64,000 nucleotides of DNA, from NCBI GenBank assembly GCA_029237695.1, contig CM055265.1, forward strand, positions 44,137,331 through 44,201,330, given 5' to 3'. The position numbers and the translations under genes were made by a program. The notes beneath the pieces were generated by a model that saw nothing but the letters and a program-made list of their open reading frames with translations, ran no database searches and was not told the DNA's origin. How positions within the stretch are numbered: the first letter of the stretch is position 1; every line of letters starts with the position of its first letter. Positions 20,350-31,860 of the stretch are shown here, one piece after another. This DNA is from Conchocele bisecta (Eukaryota; Mollusca; Bivalvia; Lucinida; Thyasiridae).

Positions 20350-21669
20350 TACTAGATAAAACAAATAACGCAACACGGACTTTATCCCTTCAGAGCATAC
20401 AAAACATATTATACATGTACATATATATTTTAATTATACGGTTCCACTATTCTGCAAGCGCACGTCTCCGTTCATGGACGCAACTAGGTTGCGCGCCCTT
20501 ACCCTCCTATCTAAGTCGTCCCAAATTTAAAGATGCTCAATAGGAGATAGGTCTGGTCTGTACGCGGGCCAAGGGAGAACATGAACGTCATTAGTGTCAA
20601 GAAAATCGCGACACACATCGGCAACATGGCAACGTGCATCGTCTTGCTGGAAAATGACGTTATGGCGGCGCACAAATGAAACAACGGTAGGCTGAAGAAT
20701 AGTATCGCGGCAGCGGTTTGCTGTCAGCGACCCGTCGATAATAATCATTGGCGTTTTGTGTCCATGAGAGATACCGCCCCAAACCATGACTCCACCTCCA
20801 CCACCAAATTTATCACGCTCCAGGACACACGAGTCGACGTCACATACACCAGGACGACGATTGACTCGAATACGTTTGACCTTTTGACCAATACAATAGG
20901 TATCGCGACTCATCTGTAAACAGTACCTGCCTCCATTGTTGCTGAGTGAATACTCGTGGCCTGTCTGCAGTCAACCATGTCATTCTTGCCTGACGTCTGG
21001 GTGCAGTTTGAGTGGCATATATACCGACGTATGGACGGCTTGCACGTAACTTATCCTCACGGAGTCTATTCCTTACAGTCTGTGCACTGATTCTGTTATT
21101 ATGGATCCCCATGGTGTTTGCATAAGTTTCTACAGGATTTAGGAATCCGTTACGTAAGTGGCAAAGTCTGACATACCGGTCCTGTTGACGTGTTGTTACC
21201 CCCGGGCGTCCACTTCGAGCGCGGTCATCGGCGGTACCAGTCGTTCGTAGACGTTGGTTTAGTCGAGCGATGGTGGATCGATGAACTCTGAAGTAACGAG
21301 CAATATTACTTTGGGATACTCCACGTAACAACATTGTCACCGCTTCCTGACGCTGAGTTTGACGTAAACGTCTCATTGACACAAATTATCAACTGAGATA
21401 AAAAAAAAAGTAACCTGACTTTTGATGTACTGACGTTCTACAGTAGATTCAACAACAATCCGTATAATAACTGCGGTGGTACGTGCAACCATTGAATTTA
21501 GCATTTGACGTTTTTGGGTGCGGTGGGTGGACAAAACTGGACTAACTGGTATGGAATTTTGTAACGGTAAAAGTTGTCAACTCGATTAGAAAATGGGTAT
21601 AATAAATTAGGGACGGGTTTTTACTGTATGCCTACTTGTAAATGTTGCGTTTCTTATTTTGCCTAGTAT
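20350..21669 (-). mobile_element. Tc1/mariner (Tc1-like) transposon, inactive
   Basis: Imperfect terminal inverted repeats (CTAGATAAAACAAATAACGC at the left; the inverse CTAGGCAAAATAAGAAACGC at the right) flanked by TA enclose a Tc1-type transposase on the minus strand. The size of about 1.3 kb is normal for the family. Confidence 0.8.
20434..21382 (-). pseudogene. Tc1-like DDE transposase with frameshift and stop
   Basis: The N-terminal part (21382-20840) has a helix-turn-helix DNA-binding region (MLLRGVSQSNIARYFRVHRS) and the AT-hook-like GRPG. The catalytic part (20913-20527) has the motifs FTDES, FQQDDARCH and SPIEHL, giving the D, D, E triad of a DD34E-type enzyme. A frameshift near 20900 separates the halves. 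A 6-bp in-frame insertion right after SPIEHL introduces a stop, beyond which WDDLDRRV continues to a natural stop at 20434. All catalytic residues remain readable, so the copy is relatively young but dead. Confidence 0.85.
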
Positions 21670-21802
21670 ATATATTGTGATCATTAGTAATTGATCCTAT
21701 CTGCATATTACAGATTATTCTTCCGACAATAAATTTGGTCGTCCCCAAAATGGCGTTCCTCTAATAGAAGTTCACCAACCCACAACCCGTCCAGGGATCT
21801 CC

Positions 21803-21905
21803 CGTCACCTAGCTCAGTCGGTTAGAGCGATGGTACGGTAAACCAGAGGTCCCGGGTTAGGGCACCGGGCCCGTGCACATTTTTCGCCCTGTGACAATTG
21901 CATAA
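21803..21905 (+). repeat. tRNA-like SINE head, degenerate
   Basis: TAGCTCAGTCGGTTAGAGCG is a clear A-box/D-arm sequence. CCCGGGTTAGGGC in the B-box position is mutated relative to GGTTCGAnnCC. No cloverleaf forms, so it is called a SINE rather than a tRNA. Confidence 0.5.
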
Positions 21906-22329
21906 CAGCCGGATGGGAAAATGGGCGGGAAGACATTGGTTAGGTCCATAAATGTTTATACTTTTTGACTTACATGTTGCATTTCAAAATAGCCACCCTT
22001 TGCGAACGTTTACCATTGCAATGCCAGCGTAACTTTACTAACATTACCGACACAGCCTTGTTTCTGACGACATATTCATATCTGATTTTGATGTGTATAT
22101 ATGCGAGTAAATATGAAACAATAGGTTGTGCATCGGATTGAAAAGATTACACATCAATATATATTATATTATATAGTAGGTGAGTAGACACCATGGAAAA
22201 TACACTCAGGTAACTGCTTACATGTTACTGGATTTGATAGCTAACTAGAGAAAGTGAGCAGGGGCTCACGTATACGCCAGGCCGCCGCCTGGACCGACAA
22301 ATAAAAACGTTAACGCAAATAGTTAAAAA

Positions 22330-22825
22330 AAACAACTTTAACACGAATTTCTAAGTAATTTGATCTTGATCTTGGACATGAAGGCCGCATGGGTGTGGTA
22401 TGGAATGAACACTATGGATGATGATAAGGAAGTAAATGAAGTTTGAAGTCAATCCGACTTACAATTGTAGAGATAATGTGTACCAGAAAACTTTAACGCA
22501 AATCTTACTGACGCAAATTTCTAAGTAATTTGACCTTGACCTTGGACATGAAGGCCGCATGGGTGTGGTATGGAATGAATATATGAATGATGATAAGGAA
22601 GTATATGAAGTTTGAAGTCAATCCAACTTACCGTAGCAGAGATAACGCAAATATTTAAACAAACAAAAACACAACTTTAACGCAAATGTCCAAGCTAGTA
22701 ATTTGACATTGACCTTTAACATGTAGGCCGCATGGGTGTGGTATGGAATGAAAATATTGATGGTGATAAGGAAGTATATGAAGTTTAAAGTTTGAGGTCA
22801 ATCCGACTTACCGTTGCAGAGATAA

Positions 22826-22871
<46 letters not shown>

Positions 22872-23115
22872 TAACACAAATGTCTAAGTAATTTGACATT
22901 GACATTGGATATGTAGGCCGCATGCGTGTCGTATGGAATGAAAGTATGGATGGTGATAAGGAAGTATATGAAGTTTGAGGTCAATCTGACTTACCTTTAC
23001 AGAGATAATGGGTACCCAAAAACTTTGGACGGACGGACAGACAGACGACGGACGGACGGACGGACGGACGGACGGACGGACGGACGGAAAGAATTACGAA
23101 AACTCTATATCCATC
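22330..23115. repeat. Tandem units of about 165 bp ending in (GGAC)n
   Basis: Four units share TTTGACCTTGACCTTGGACA, GGCCGCATGGGTGTGGTATG and GATGATAAGGAAGTA, with an (AT)n run at 22829-22866 and (GGAC)n at 23030-23090. The TGACCTTGACCTTG core is a direct repeat of nuclear-receptor half sites in the opposite orientation to the 15.7-18.1 kb array. Confidence 0.75.
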
Positions 23116-23605
23116 GACATACTTCGTATACCGGAGATATAGTAACATAGTACAGTAGTGGGTATATATGGTATGTGTTGTGTGGTTTGCCAGGTAAAAG
23201 ATACACTGTGCGATGTCTGTGTATGATGCTATTTACAATGGTGGTTCATGTTGTTAAAAATACAGGTACAAACCTGTCCAGAAAACTGACATATTTCACT
23301 GTTTGGTGTAATACAATTGACAGGAGTCCGTTGTCCTTGCTTTTCAACATGTGATTAACTACATTATATGCTATGTTCTCCTTCACATTTTCCGGTTTGT
23401 GTCAAACGCCGGAAGAGTGTGATGGCTTGAACACACAATGAGTTCGCCACTCCATGTGCCGTATAGGATATAGTAACGAGACAGTGTTAACATTTATGTC
23501 ATACATATATTCCATCACATTTACGAAGCAATTATCTTTGAATCAAAGGATTATCAGGTATAGAACGGGTCCCTAAGGAGATATTCAATAACAATGTTCA
23601 ATTGT

Positions 23606-23725
23606 CTCGGGGTTCATCCTTACCGGAATTCCGACTGGAGACCTGGTTTAGCCCTCACATACGTTTTTGGCATTTTGTATGTGACAGTTGAATAGTTGAA
23701 TCTGGTTATACCCCTTATGAGTATT
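23606..23725 (+). repeat. SINE fragment
   Basis: GGGGTTCATCCTTACCGGAA to TGGTTATACCCCTTATGAGT matches the segment at 5880-5985 without its microsatellite tail. Confidence 0.55.
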
Positions 23726-24370
23726 ACGATTATTCATACTCCTATTTTAGGGGAAGGGGCCAAGTTACTTTTGTGTTGTATGGACCTGGCACCAGGACAG
23801 GTGATTCTAATTTCAAAGCTGAATATATTTGTTATCGATGTAAATATCCCCCCTCCCCCCGCCCCAATGCAGCAGGTTAATGACCTTTGCACCAATAAAC
23901 AGACAAACACATGTCTCGGACCTATGTCAGTCACCAAGTGAATTGCAATTGTCTATGTTTTATAGTGTTAGCTTTGCTTGGGATATACTCTATAGTAATA
24001 CAGAGAGCACTATGCTACATGCATCAGTACAAAACTGGTAGATAACTTACAGTTAGCGAAGATAAAAGTTGTGAATGTGAACATTCATGAACTGTCATGA
24101 AGAGCCCAGATGAATTGCCGAACACGAACACTTCTCGAGCCAGAGGTTATGTTGATGTAATCATCCTAGATGGATGCAGTCAGTGCACAGGTTGACACCA
24201 GACGTAAACCAGGGCTCAAGAGACAGCGCATGTTGGAAGCTAAGATTGGAACACACAAAGAGCTACATGTATATACCCAAAACATATTTGACGTCTGTTT
24301 AGCTCATCATGCATCTCTACTCGGATATAGTATGGGCAAGAAGGATCCACATTTCAAACTGACTATATCT
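23726..24370. other. Stretch without recognised genes
   Basis: Short overlapping ORFs on both strands with proline-rich or C-rich composition. No domain, splice pattern or clear repeat was seen. Confidence 0.35.
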
Positions 24371-24759
24371 TGGCCACGGACACATTTTGCGGTGTCATTA
24401 GCTCGTCTATTTTCAAAAAAAAATGAGAGCTAGTGTCACTACTCTGGCGTTGTGCGAGTCCTCGTCGTCCGTGTCCGCGTCTAAATTTCGGCTAACTTTT
24501 ACAGTCATTTCTTCAACAACCCAAAATATAGCGAAAATTGACCGCTTTTCTGAGGGCGGCGGGTGACTTATACAATTCACTGCCTCTCGTAATCAGTTAA
24601 GGAGGCTCTTGCGACAAATATTGGAAGATACACGCAAATGAGGTAGAAATCGCGCGCCACAATAAAAATGCAGTAACCAGTAACCACATCAGCTGTGTAT
24701 ATTCATTTTTTTTACAATGTTACCCCACCCACCTATTTTCAATACGACTGAATTTTTGT

Positions 24760-25520
24760 CGAATTCGCTTGCGGAAAGCGAGACATAGTGATCACAATGA
24801 CGTCCGGGTGTCCGTGCGTCCGTGCGTCCGTCCGGGCCAACATCGGGGGTTTAGGAGCTTAGGGTAAGGGTTAGTAACAAAGGATTCCTTTGTTATAGTC
24901 GGTAAGCTCCTAATTCCATTGATCTTTAGGAGCTAATCCTTTGATCTTTTAAAGAACAAATAGCTCATAACTCTCAAATGTTTGAATGTCCGTGCGTGCG
25001 TCCGTCCGTCCATCCGAAATATGCGTTAAAGTTTTTAAATACCTTATATCTCTGTTCTAAATCACATTGACTTGAAACTTCATATGCTTATTAGTCATGA
25101 TCCATATATTCATGATGTATCCCACTCATGCGGCCCCTGTGACCAAGGTCAAGGTCAAATGACTTAGAAGTTTGCGTTCCGAAATCTGCGTTAAAGTTTT
25201 TTAAATACCTAATATCTCTGCAGTCCTAATTAAGTCACATTAACTTGAAACTTCATATGCTTATTAGTCATCATCCATATATTAATTCTGTGTCCCACTC
25301 ATGCGGCCCCTGTGCCCCTATGTCAAGGTCAAATGACTTAGAAGTGTGCGTTAAAGTTTCTGTCAAAATTTGCGTTAAAGTTTTCACATACCTACTATCT
25401 CTGTAACCGTAAGTCAGATTTGCTTGAAACTTTGTATGCTTATTGGGCATCAAACTTCAAATAAATACACTCTGAGACCATCGAATGGCTTGGCGGGCTC
25501 GACATGCGGGCCGCGGCCAT
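24760..25520. repeat. Dispersed element D, long copy
   Basis: It opens GTCGAATTCGCTTGCGGAAA and ends GGCGGGCTCGACATGCGGGC like the copy at 8125-8310. The interior has repeated segments with TGACTTGAAACTTCATATGC, CATGCGGCCCCTGTG and AAGGTCAAGGTCAAATGAC. Similar units in inverse orientation fill 25850-26240. Confidence 0.6.
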
Positions 25521-25839
25521 CTGGTGTTGGAATTGTTGTCATGAAAATATGAGGCACAGAAGATCTGGTGTCTCAGGGTAAGATATATATATAATGTAGC
25601 AACATTTAAATTTGAAGCACAAGAACTGGCATCGTTAAACCAAGATAATCCACTCGCTGGCAGCCTTGATAATAAAAAATTCAAGTCCTCAATGACCGTG
25701 ACCTTGGGCAGTCGGACGTGTGTTGTGTGTAAAATAAAGCACCATCCTTAGACACACATTGTGGCCGAATATTATCAAAATCGATGAAGCGGTTGATGAG
25801 TTATTGAAAAAAGAAAAACAATTAACATGTTTGCCTTAA

Positions 25840-26240
25840 ACATAAGGTGAACTTCTAACTCAGTTGACCTTGACCTTGGACAGTGGCTGCATGCATGGGA
25901 CAGAGAATGAATATATGGATGATGACTAATAAGCATATAAAGTTTCAAGCCAATCCGACTTACGGTACCAGAGAAAGTAGGTACCTGGAAACTTTAATGC
26001 ACATTTTGAGTTCTTTACCCTTGACCTTGGGCACAGGGACCGCATGAGTGGGACACAGAATGAATATATGGATGATGACCAATAAGCATACGAAGTTTCA
26101 GGCAAATCTGACTTGCGGTTACAGAGATAGTAGGTATGCCCCGAGTGGGATACAGCATGAATATATGGATGGTGACTAATAAGCATATGAAGTTTCAAGT
26201 CAATTTGCAGAGATTTCGGACGGACTGACGGACACCTGGA
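25840..26240. repeat. Inverse units of the element D interior
   Basis: Three segments with TTGACCTTGACCTTGGACAG-like sequence, GAATGAATATATGGATGATGA and AATAAGCATA(T/C)(A/G)AAGTTTCA, ending in GGACGGACTGACGGACA. They form an arrangement opposite to 24.8-25.5 kb. Confidence 0.55.
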
Positions 26241-26394
26241 CAAAAAAATCGTCTTGACCCTGTTTACCCCTAGCTGCGCAGTCCTGTCAAACATATGTTC
26301 ATAAAACTTGGACATAACTTCCTTCGTGCATCACTCACCCACAATCTACCCGCCCAATCATGTAATTAACCTACTTTTTCCGCTCGAATTAAAA

Positions 26395-27590
26395 GTTTAT
26401 GCCGTTAAATCTTGATCAACGTTTACTTTCGAGTCATTTTCTCATTGGATGCAACTTCTTTCTCACATCACTAACCACAACCCACCCATAAACAATCCGC
26501 CCATCCATGTCTTTCACCTAACCTTTCCGCTTCAGTTACATAGCAAGTTTATGTTCTTAAATATTTGCAGTAGTCATTTTATCAACAACCCATTTATTGG
26601 TCTATGTTCACAAAACTTGGCCACTACATCCTTCTTGCATCACTCACTACAGCCCACCCATAAACCATCCGCACATCCATGTCATTGACCCATTTTTCCG
26701 CTTGCGTAGCTTAGCAAGCTTATGTTCTTAAATATTGGTTACCTTCGAAGAAGATTGCTAGGGCTATTGTCGCATCTTTGGCGTCGTCCGCGTCCTCTCG
26801 TCGTCTACGTCCGCGTACGGATTTCGGTTAACGTTTGCATTCAAATCAGTTTCTCAACAACCCCTTGGCCTATGTTCATAGATCTTGGACACAACTTCCC
26901 TTATGCATCACTCCTCACAAAGCACACACAATACACCCGTCGGGGGCATATAGCGTTATGCTTGTTCTTCCGTCCGTGAATAATCGTTGGCCGACTTCGA
27001 CCTGTGTAGATGTGCAAATTGAATTTGATTCCTGGTGCATGGATTATCTCATCTCCCCATTTCGGACTTCGAAATTCGGAAAAGTTGGTATAATACGATG
27101 GCGCGCCATCGAATTTGTTCTAGTTTGTAAATCGTTTTATTGGAAATCTTCGGATTTAAATCGTGTCACGTGCATTCGGATTTTCATCAGGTTATGAATC
27201 GTGCGGTTGACCAGTTTTATTCTTTCACGTTTGCCACCGATTTGTGACAAGAGTTGTTCTGGTTCGTCCAAATATGCGGTTCTCTCGAACGGACGCACAT
27301 TAGCTTCTGTGGTACATATACAGTGGAACGTCTCTGAACCGGACACCTAGAAATATATGTGATCTCACTTTGAGAGGTTTCTTGGTAACGCATCTCGATA
27401 ATAAGGCAGGCTCACGATTGCAAAAGACATAATTATGTCCCAGAATGGTCATAATTATGCTTTATTTACAGTGGAACATCTCTAAACCGGACACCCCGGA
27501 CACTGTGCTTGCAATTACTTGATGTGCTCTTTCTGTATATATGTCCTTAAATCTGAGTCTTCGACCGATAAACACAATTACCAATGTACA
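26395..27590. repeat. Segmental duplication, copy 1
   Basis: It matches 33070-34780 at high identity, including GCGTCGTCCGCGTCCTCTCG (26780 / 33490), GATGGCGCGCCATCGAATTT (27100 / 34260) and the pogo-like MITEs (27321 / 34480). Copy 1 lacks roughly 430 bp present in copy 2 (about 33720-34160). ORFs inside it are frame-broken and shared between copies; I do not call a gene. Confidence 0.75.
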
Positions 27591-28339
27591 CCAGACCAAC
27601 ACCATCGGCACAAGTTGGGGAGCCGTCATATGCTATCCGAATATGCTTACCCAAACGGTTGGATTGTCATGGAGCAAGTTGTTTATATATGTTTGACATA
27701 AATGTGCTAACAGGATGCCATCTTGTGTGTGACATATACAATTTCAATTCTCAGGATCGAACGATATTTTTATTTTACCCGATTTGAAAATTACCGGAAC
27801 AATTGTATCGGCCCTTAAAATGCGGGAATCGAAAATTGTCACCTGCTGTTTTTTTTTCATAATTGTATTATTCTTTAGCGAAATGCTTAGCGCTGCAAAA
27901 AAAAAACACGTTTCCATTGAGAAAAGCACAACATAAACAACAAACGACAAGGCTCGGCGTTGTTTAAGATACAGTTGTGCTGGCTGTGTCCAGCATGATT
28001 TAAAAATTATTTGTCATATTCAGCGAAGGCGAACGGTAATCAGCGACATTCCCTTCTGTGACCCTGCGATATATGTTGGGAACGTCCGTCAGTCATGTTT
28101 CTCGTCAGTGAACGCTTAAACTGTAATAGGTACAGACTCCAAACTTGACATGTCTTCATTCATGCCATACATGTAGCTTCCTGATTGTGTGTAGATGCGC
28201 AGTTAATTTAGATTTTGTTTTCAACTTAGCTCCCGGTCATGGATTTTCTCCACGTTTTGGACATACAATTTTGCAAGTTTGCATTGTGAGTGGTAACACT
28301 TTTAAACCACGACACGATTATGTAGAGCTTTCATACCTA
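27591..28339. other. Stretch with one MITE C fragment
   Basis: A fragment of family C (AATTGTCACCTGCTGTTTTT...AACAAACGACAA) lies at about 27830-27955. The rest is unassigned. Confidence 0.35.
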
Positions 28340-28691
28340 GCCTATTTCACGAACCTCCGTTAGTCGACTAAACTCGGTTAGTCTGCTAAACTTCAGGCCG
28401 TTAGTCGACTAACGGGAAAAAACGCATTTCACAAACACGTTAGTCGACTAAGCAACGTCTACTTTGCTTAGCATCCTCGTTAGTCGGCTAAACTTTCGGT
28501 TAGTCTACTAAGCAAAATAGCAGACGACGGTATTCCAAGATGGCGGCGCCCACGGTTGTTTTGAACGTGGCTTACACAATCGTTCGTGAAATGCAAACAT
28601 GTCAAAAAGTTTAGCAGACTATGGTTAGTCGACTAAACTTAGTTTAATATGCTAACAGTTTAGTCGACTAACGGAGGTTCGTGAAATAGGC
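28340..28691. mobile_element. TTAGTCGACTAA element, short form
   Basis: Terminal inverted repeats GCCTATTTCACGAACCTCCG / CGGAGGTTCGTGAAATAGGC are flanked by TA. The interior is built from TTAGTCGACTAA and TTAG(T/C)CTGCTAA motifs. There is no ORF. It is 352 bp long and shares its ends with the next element. Confidence 0.75.
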
Positions 28692-28763
28692 TACAGTGGT
28701 GTCTCGATTCCTTATGGTGTACAGATGCGCACAAACGAAGTTCTCTTTGATTCGACCCCTGTA

Positions 28764-30229
28764 GCCTATTTCACGAACCTCCGTCAGTCGACTAAACTTT
28801 TAGCAGACTAAACTAAGTTTAGTCGACTAACCATAGTCTGCTAAACTTTTTGACATGTTTGCATTTCACGAACGATTTTGTTAGCAGACTATGGTTAGTT
28901 GACTAAACTTAGAAGACTAACATCATTCGAAGGTCAAGGTCGGGGAATCCTCGGGGAAATCCCTTCTGCTTCCGGTATATTCGGATGACGCGAACGGAAA
29001 GCGGGAAAATCAAACAGCTACAAGCGCAATGGCCGACATCTTGGAATTCCTATGGAACGCCAAATCTACATACACTGAAATATATATTGCTAGCTCTAAG
29101 AGCCAGTAACAAATATTTGGAGCTAGCAATATATATTTGGAGAGCTCTCTAAATCATTTGGAGAGCTCTCGAAATCAATTAATGATATCTCGAAATCATT
29201 AATCGTTTTCACGCAGAAATATGTGCTTTATTCTTCCTATGTTTCGGTCAAAATGTGGTTATTATATAATATACTAATGATATATTGCAGAAAAAGTATA
29301 TAATATAATCATAAATGTTATTTTTCATGAATATTTGGGTATATTTGGGTAAATCGTGCTGCGTAATTCAATGCGTAATTCAATAATTCAGGGAGACATC
29401 GTTTTCATAGTTTCAAGCGATTTAATGCTAGCTCCAAATAAGATATATATTGCTAGCTCGAAATGAATTAGAGATAGCTCGAAATGATTTCGAGAGCTCT
29501 CCAAATTATTTCGAGAGCTCTCAAAATGATTTAGAGATAGCTCCAAATGATTTCGAGAGCTCTCCAAATCAAGTTATATAATGCTCGCTACAAATCAATT
29601 CGAGAGCTCTCTAAATGATTTCGAGATATCATTAATTGATTTCGAGAGCTCTCCAAATGATTTCGAGAGCTCTCCAAATGATTTAGAGATAGCTCCAAAT
29701 GATTTAGAGAGCTCTCCAAATCAAAGTTATATAATGCTCGCTACAAATCAATTTGAACTATCATTAATTGATTTAGAGCTAGCTCGAAATGATTTCGAGA
29801 GCTCTCCAAGTGATTTCGAAATAGCTCCAAATGATTTAGAGAGCTCTCCAAATCAAAGTTATAAATGCTCACTACAAATCAATTTGAGATATCATTAATT
29901 GATTTAGAGCTAGCGCTCCAAATGAATTAGAGACCTCTTCAAATGAATTGGAGATAGCTCGAAATGTTTTATTGCTAGCTCGAAATATATATTGCTAGCT
30001 CGAAATATTTAGAGCTAGCAATATATATTTGAGTTTATGTAGATTAAGCTATTTTGCTTAGTAGACTAACCGAAAGTTTAGCCGACTAACGAGGAGGCTA
30101 AGCAAAGTAGACTTTGCTTAGTCGACTAACGTGTTCGTTAAATGCGTTTTTTCCCGTTAGTCGACTAACGGCCTGAAGTTTAGCAGACTAACCGAGTTTA
30201 GTCGACTAACAGAGGTTCATGAAATAGGC
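28764..30229. mobile_element. TTAGTCGACTAA element, long form with nested repeat core
   Basis: It has the same termini and TA flanks as the preceding element (28340-28691). The right 195 bp (30035-30229) are the inverse of 28340-28530 in the short element rather than only of its own left arm, showing recombination between family members. The core (29065-30035) is a separate AT-rich repeat. Confidence 0.7.
29065..30035. repeat. GAGAGCTCTC/AAATGATTT repeat core
   Basis: Dozens of alternating short palindromes (GAGAGCTCTC, GCTAGC, GATATC) are separated by AAATGATTT-like steps at intervals of about 20-30 bp. It is bounded by inverted ATATATATTGCTAGCTC / GAGCTAGCAATATATAT. An ORF of 105 codons (29581-29898) reads as repeated FESSPNDLE and is judged non-coding. 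Confidence 0.75.
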
Positions 30230-30264
30230 TACAGGTCATGTATTTCTCTAAATTTTAAACCGTC

Positions 30265-30668
30265 TTCGGTTCAGAATTAATGAGTGATATCACCCATTCA
30301 AATCGGTGATATCATATATTCGAATCGAATCGATTCATAACGAATAGATGATATCACCCATTATAATGGATGAATGGATGATATCACTATTTCGAATAGG
30401 TGATGTCACCTATTTGAATGGGTTATAACACAAAGTGCTATTAAAGTCCAAAACGGCGCGCCATACAATTCAGAATGAATGGGTCATATCACCCTTTCGA
30501 ATAGGTGATATCACTTATATCACCGATTCGAATACATGATATCATCGATTCGAAAGGATGATATCACCGATGTGAGAAATCTGTGATATCACCTATTCAG
30601 ATACAATCATGCATTCGGATCTGAATAGGTGATATCACAAAGTGATATTAAAGTCCAAAACGGTTCCC
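30265..30668. repeat. GATATC repeat element, partial copies
   Basis: GGTGATATCACC/GATATC monomers with TTCGAAT spacers. Two copies of the right end (GTGCTATTAAAGTCCAAAAC near 30437 and GTGATATTAAAGTCCAAAAC near 30641) show that two truncated copies lie in tandem. Confidence 0.7.
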
Positions 30669-30863
30669 CATATTGACGGGAAGACCTTCCATACCCTGTA
30701 CACGTGAAGTGAACTCACATGTGCACAACGTTGGCTACCCATAACGCCACATAATGTGTGCATGTATCTAGGCAATAATCCGACGTCACGACGTCAGTTG
30801 GATACCCGACTGCAAAGAGCAAACACGCATTGCGAAAGAAAGAGAAAATTTGAGGAAAGAATA
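30669..30863 (+). promoter_or_regulatory. Downstream promoter region of the two-promoter gene
   Basis: Short non-repetitive stretch between a GATATC repeat and exon 1b. It carries CGACGTCACGACGTCAG at 30781-30797, two overlapping CRE-like GACGTCA sites. No TATA box is evident. The call rests on position and on the shared CRE-like motif with the upstream promoter. Confidence 0.4.
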
Positions 30864-30931
30864 ATGAATTCGGCAGCAGGAGTACCGGTGTTGTGGTACC
30901 AGGTGTTCAAGGGACAGCCCCAAGAACCGCA
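30864..30931 (+). CDS. Alternative first coding exon 1b of the helical-protein gene
   Basis: ATG (30864) opens 22 codons plus two bases and ends at CCGCA|GTAAGT. The peptide ends WYQVFKGQPQEP, clearly homologous to exon 1a (15459-15523), with the same exit phase. The next exon (39828) supplies the third base. The pair most simply reflects exon-plus-promoter duplication giving two N-terminal isoforms. Confidence 0.72.
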
Positions 30932-31860
30932 GTAAGTTCATTGGAAGGAATCGGCGGCAAAACATTAGTTTGGAACCGATAATTAATTAATACTATTAAT
31001 AATACATGTGATCCGAACCAAAGTTATTGTCATTATTAAATGTTAATTTAATAGTTGACAATTCGCAGTGGATTGATTAGAGTTGGACGTGGTTATACAC
31101 TATATGGGTGGAGGCTGGCTCCAGGTGTGATAACATTTGCAAATAACAGTCAATAATGTGTATAGCGATAACAGTTGGTTCAGTAACTCTGGGTTATAAG
31201 AATACTGTATTCATACTGTATAACAGTTACACACCCTCCCCGTTTAGTAGATCTTGTATGGAGGTGGGGCATGTGTTTAACATTCTTAGTCGGACTGAGT
31301 CGACTTTTTTAAATTTTTGTTTGATATGTTATAAGCTGTTTATCGCGTCTATTCTTTTAAGGAATTATGTTATAGATAGATACACTTGACGTCAATGATA
31401 ATTGCTTCATAAAAATGATGTGATATATGAAGATAACATATGCGAATATTGTCTTGTTATTGTATACTATATGGAACATTGAGTTGGCATCTCCGCCATC
31501 TTTGTTTGTGCATGCCATCGTACAGTTTCACCACTTCGTGCGTAACCAAATCAAATTTGGTGCAATATACAATAGACAGATATGAAAACGGTAAGCTATA
31601 AATAGTATGCCAGCCAACTGTACAAAAGACGATATATCTGAGCATTTCTCCCATCAATCTCAAAATAAATTTTGATGTGTAAACTTTTCAATCTGATACA
31701 CATCATAGTGTGTACACGTTACCCATAGGTAAAGCCGTATCTATTCGCATTGTAGGTCAGTAGGCACAAGGGACAATACACTCATGTAACTGCTTACATG
31801 TGACTGGTTTTGATAGCTAATAACAGTTGGTATACTATAGGGTTAACCGTATTGTATTTT
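30932..31860. other. Intron start, mostly unassigned
   Basis: Low-copy AT-rich sequence. The segment 31770-31820 (CTCATGTAACTGCTTACATG) resembles 22190-22245. No exon is seen. Confidence 0.4.

Larger units (their letters stand above)
15524..30863 (+). other. Intron between the alternative first exons
   Basis: 15.3 kb made almost entirely of repeats that are listed individually: tandem array, LINE remnants, Tc1 copy, SINEs, segmental duplication and inverted-repeat elements. No exon on the + strand was found in it. Confidence 0.5.

Noticed and set aside
26449..27197. ORFs in the segmental duplication
   Set aside because: Copy 2 breaks or shifts the same frames; no domain recognised.
29581..29898. 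105-aa ORF with FESSPNDLE repeats
   Set aside because: Follows the palindromic repeat; frame lost in neighbouring units.
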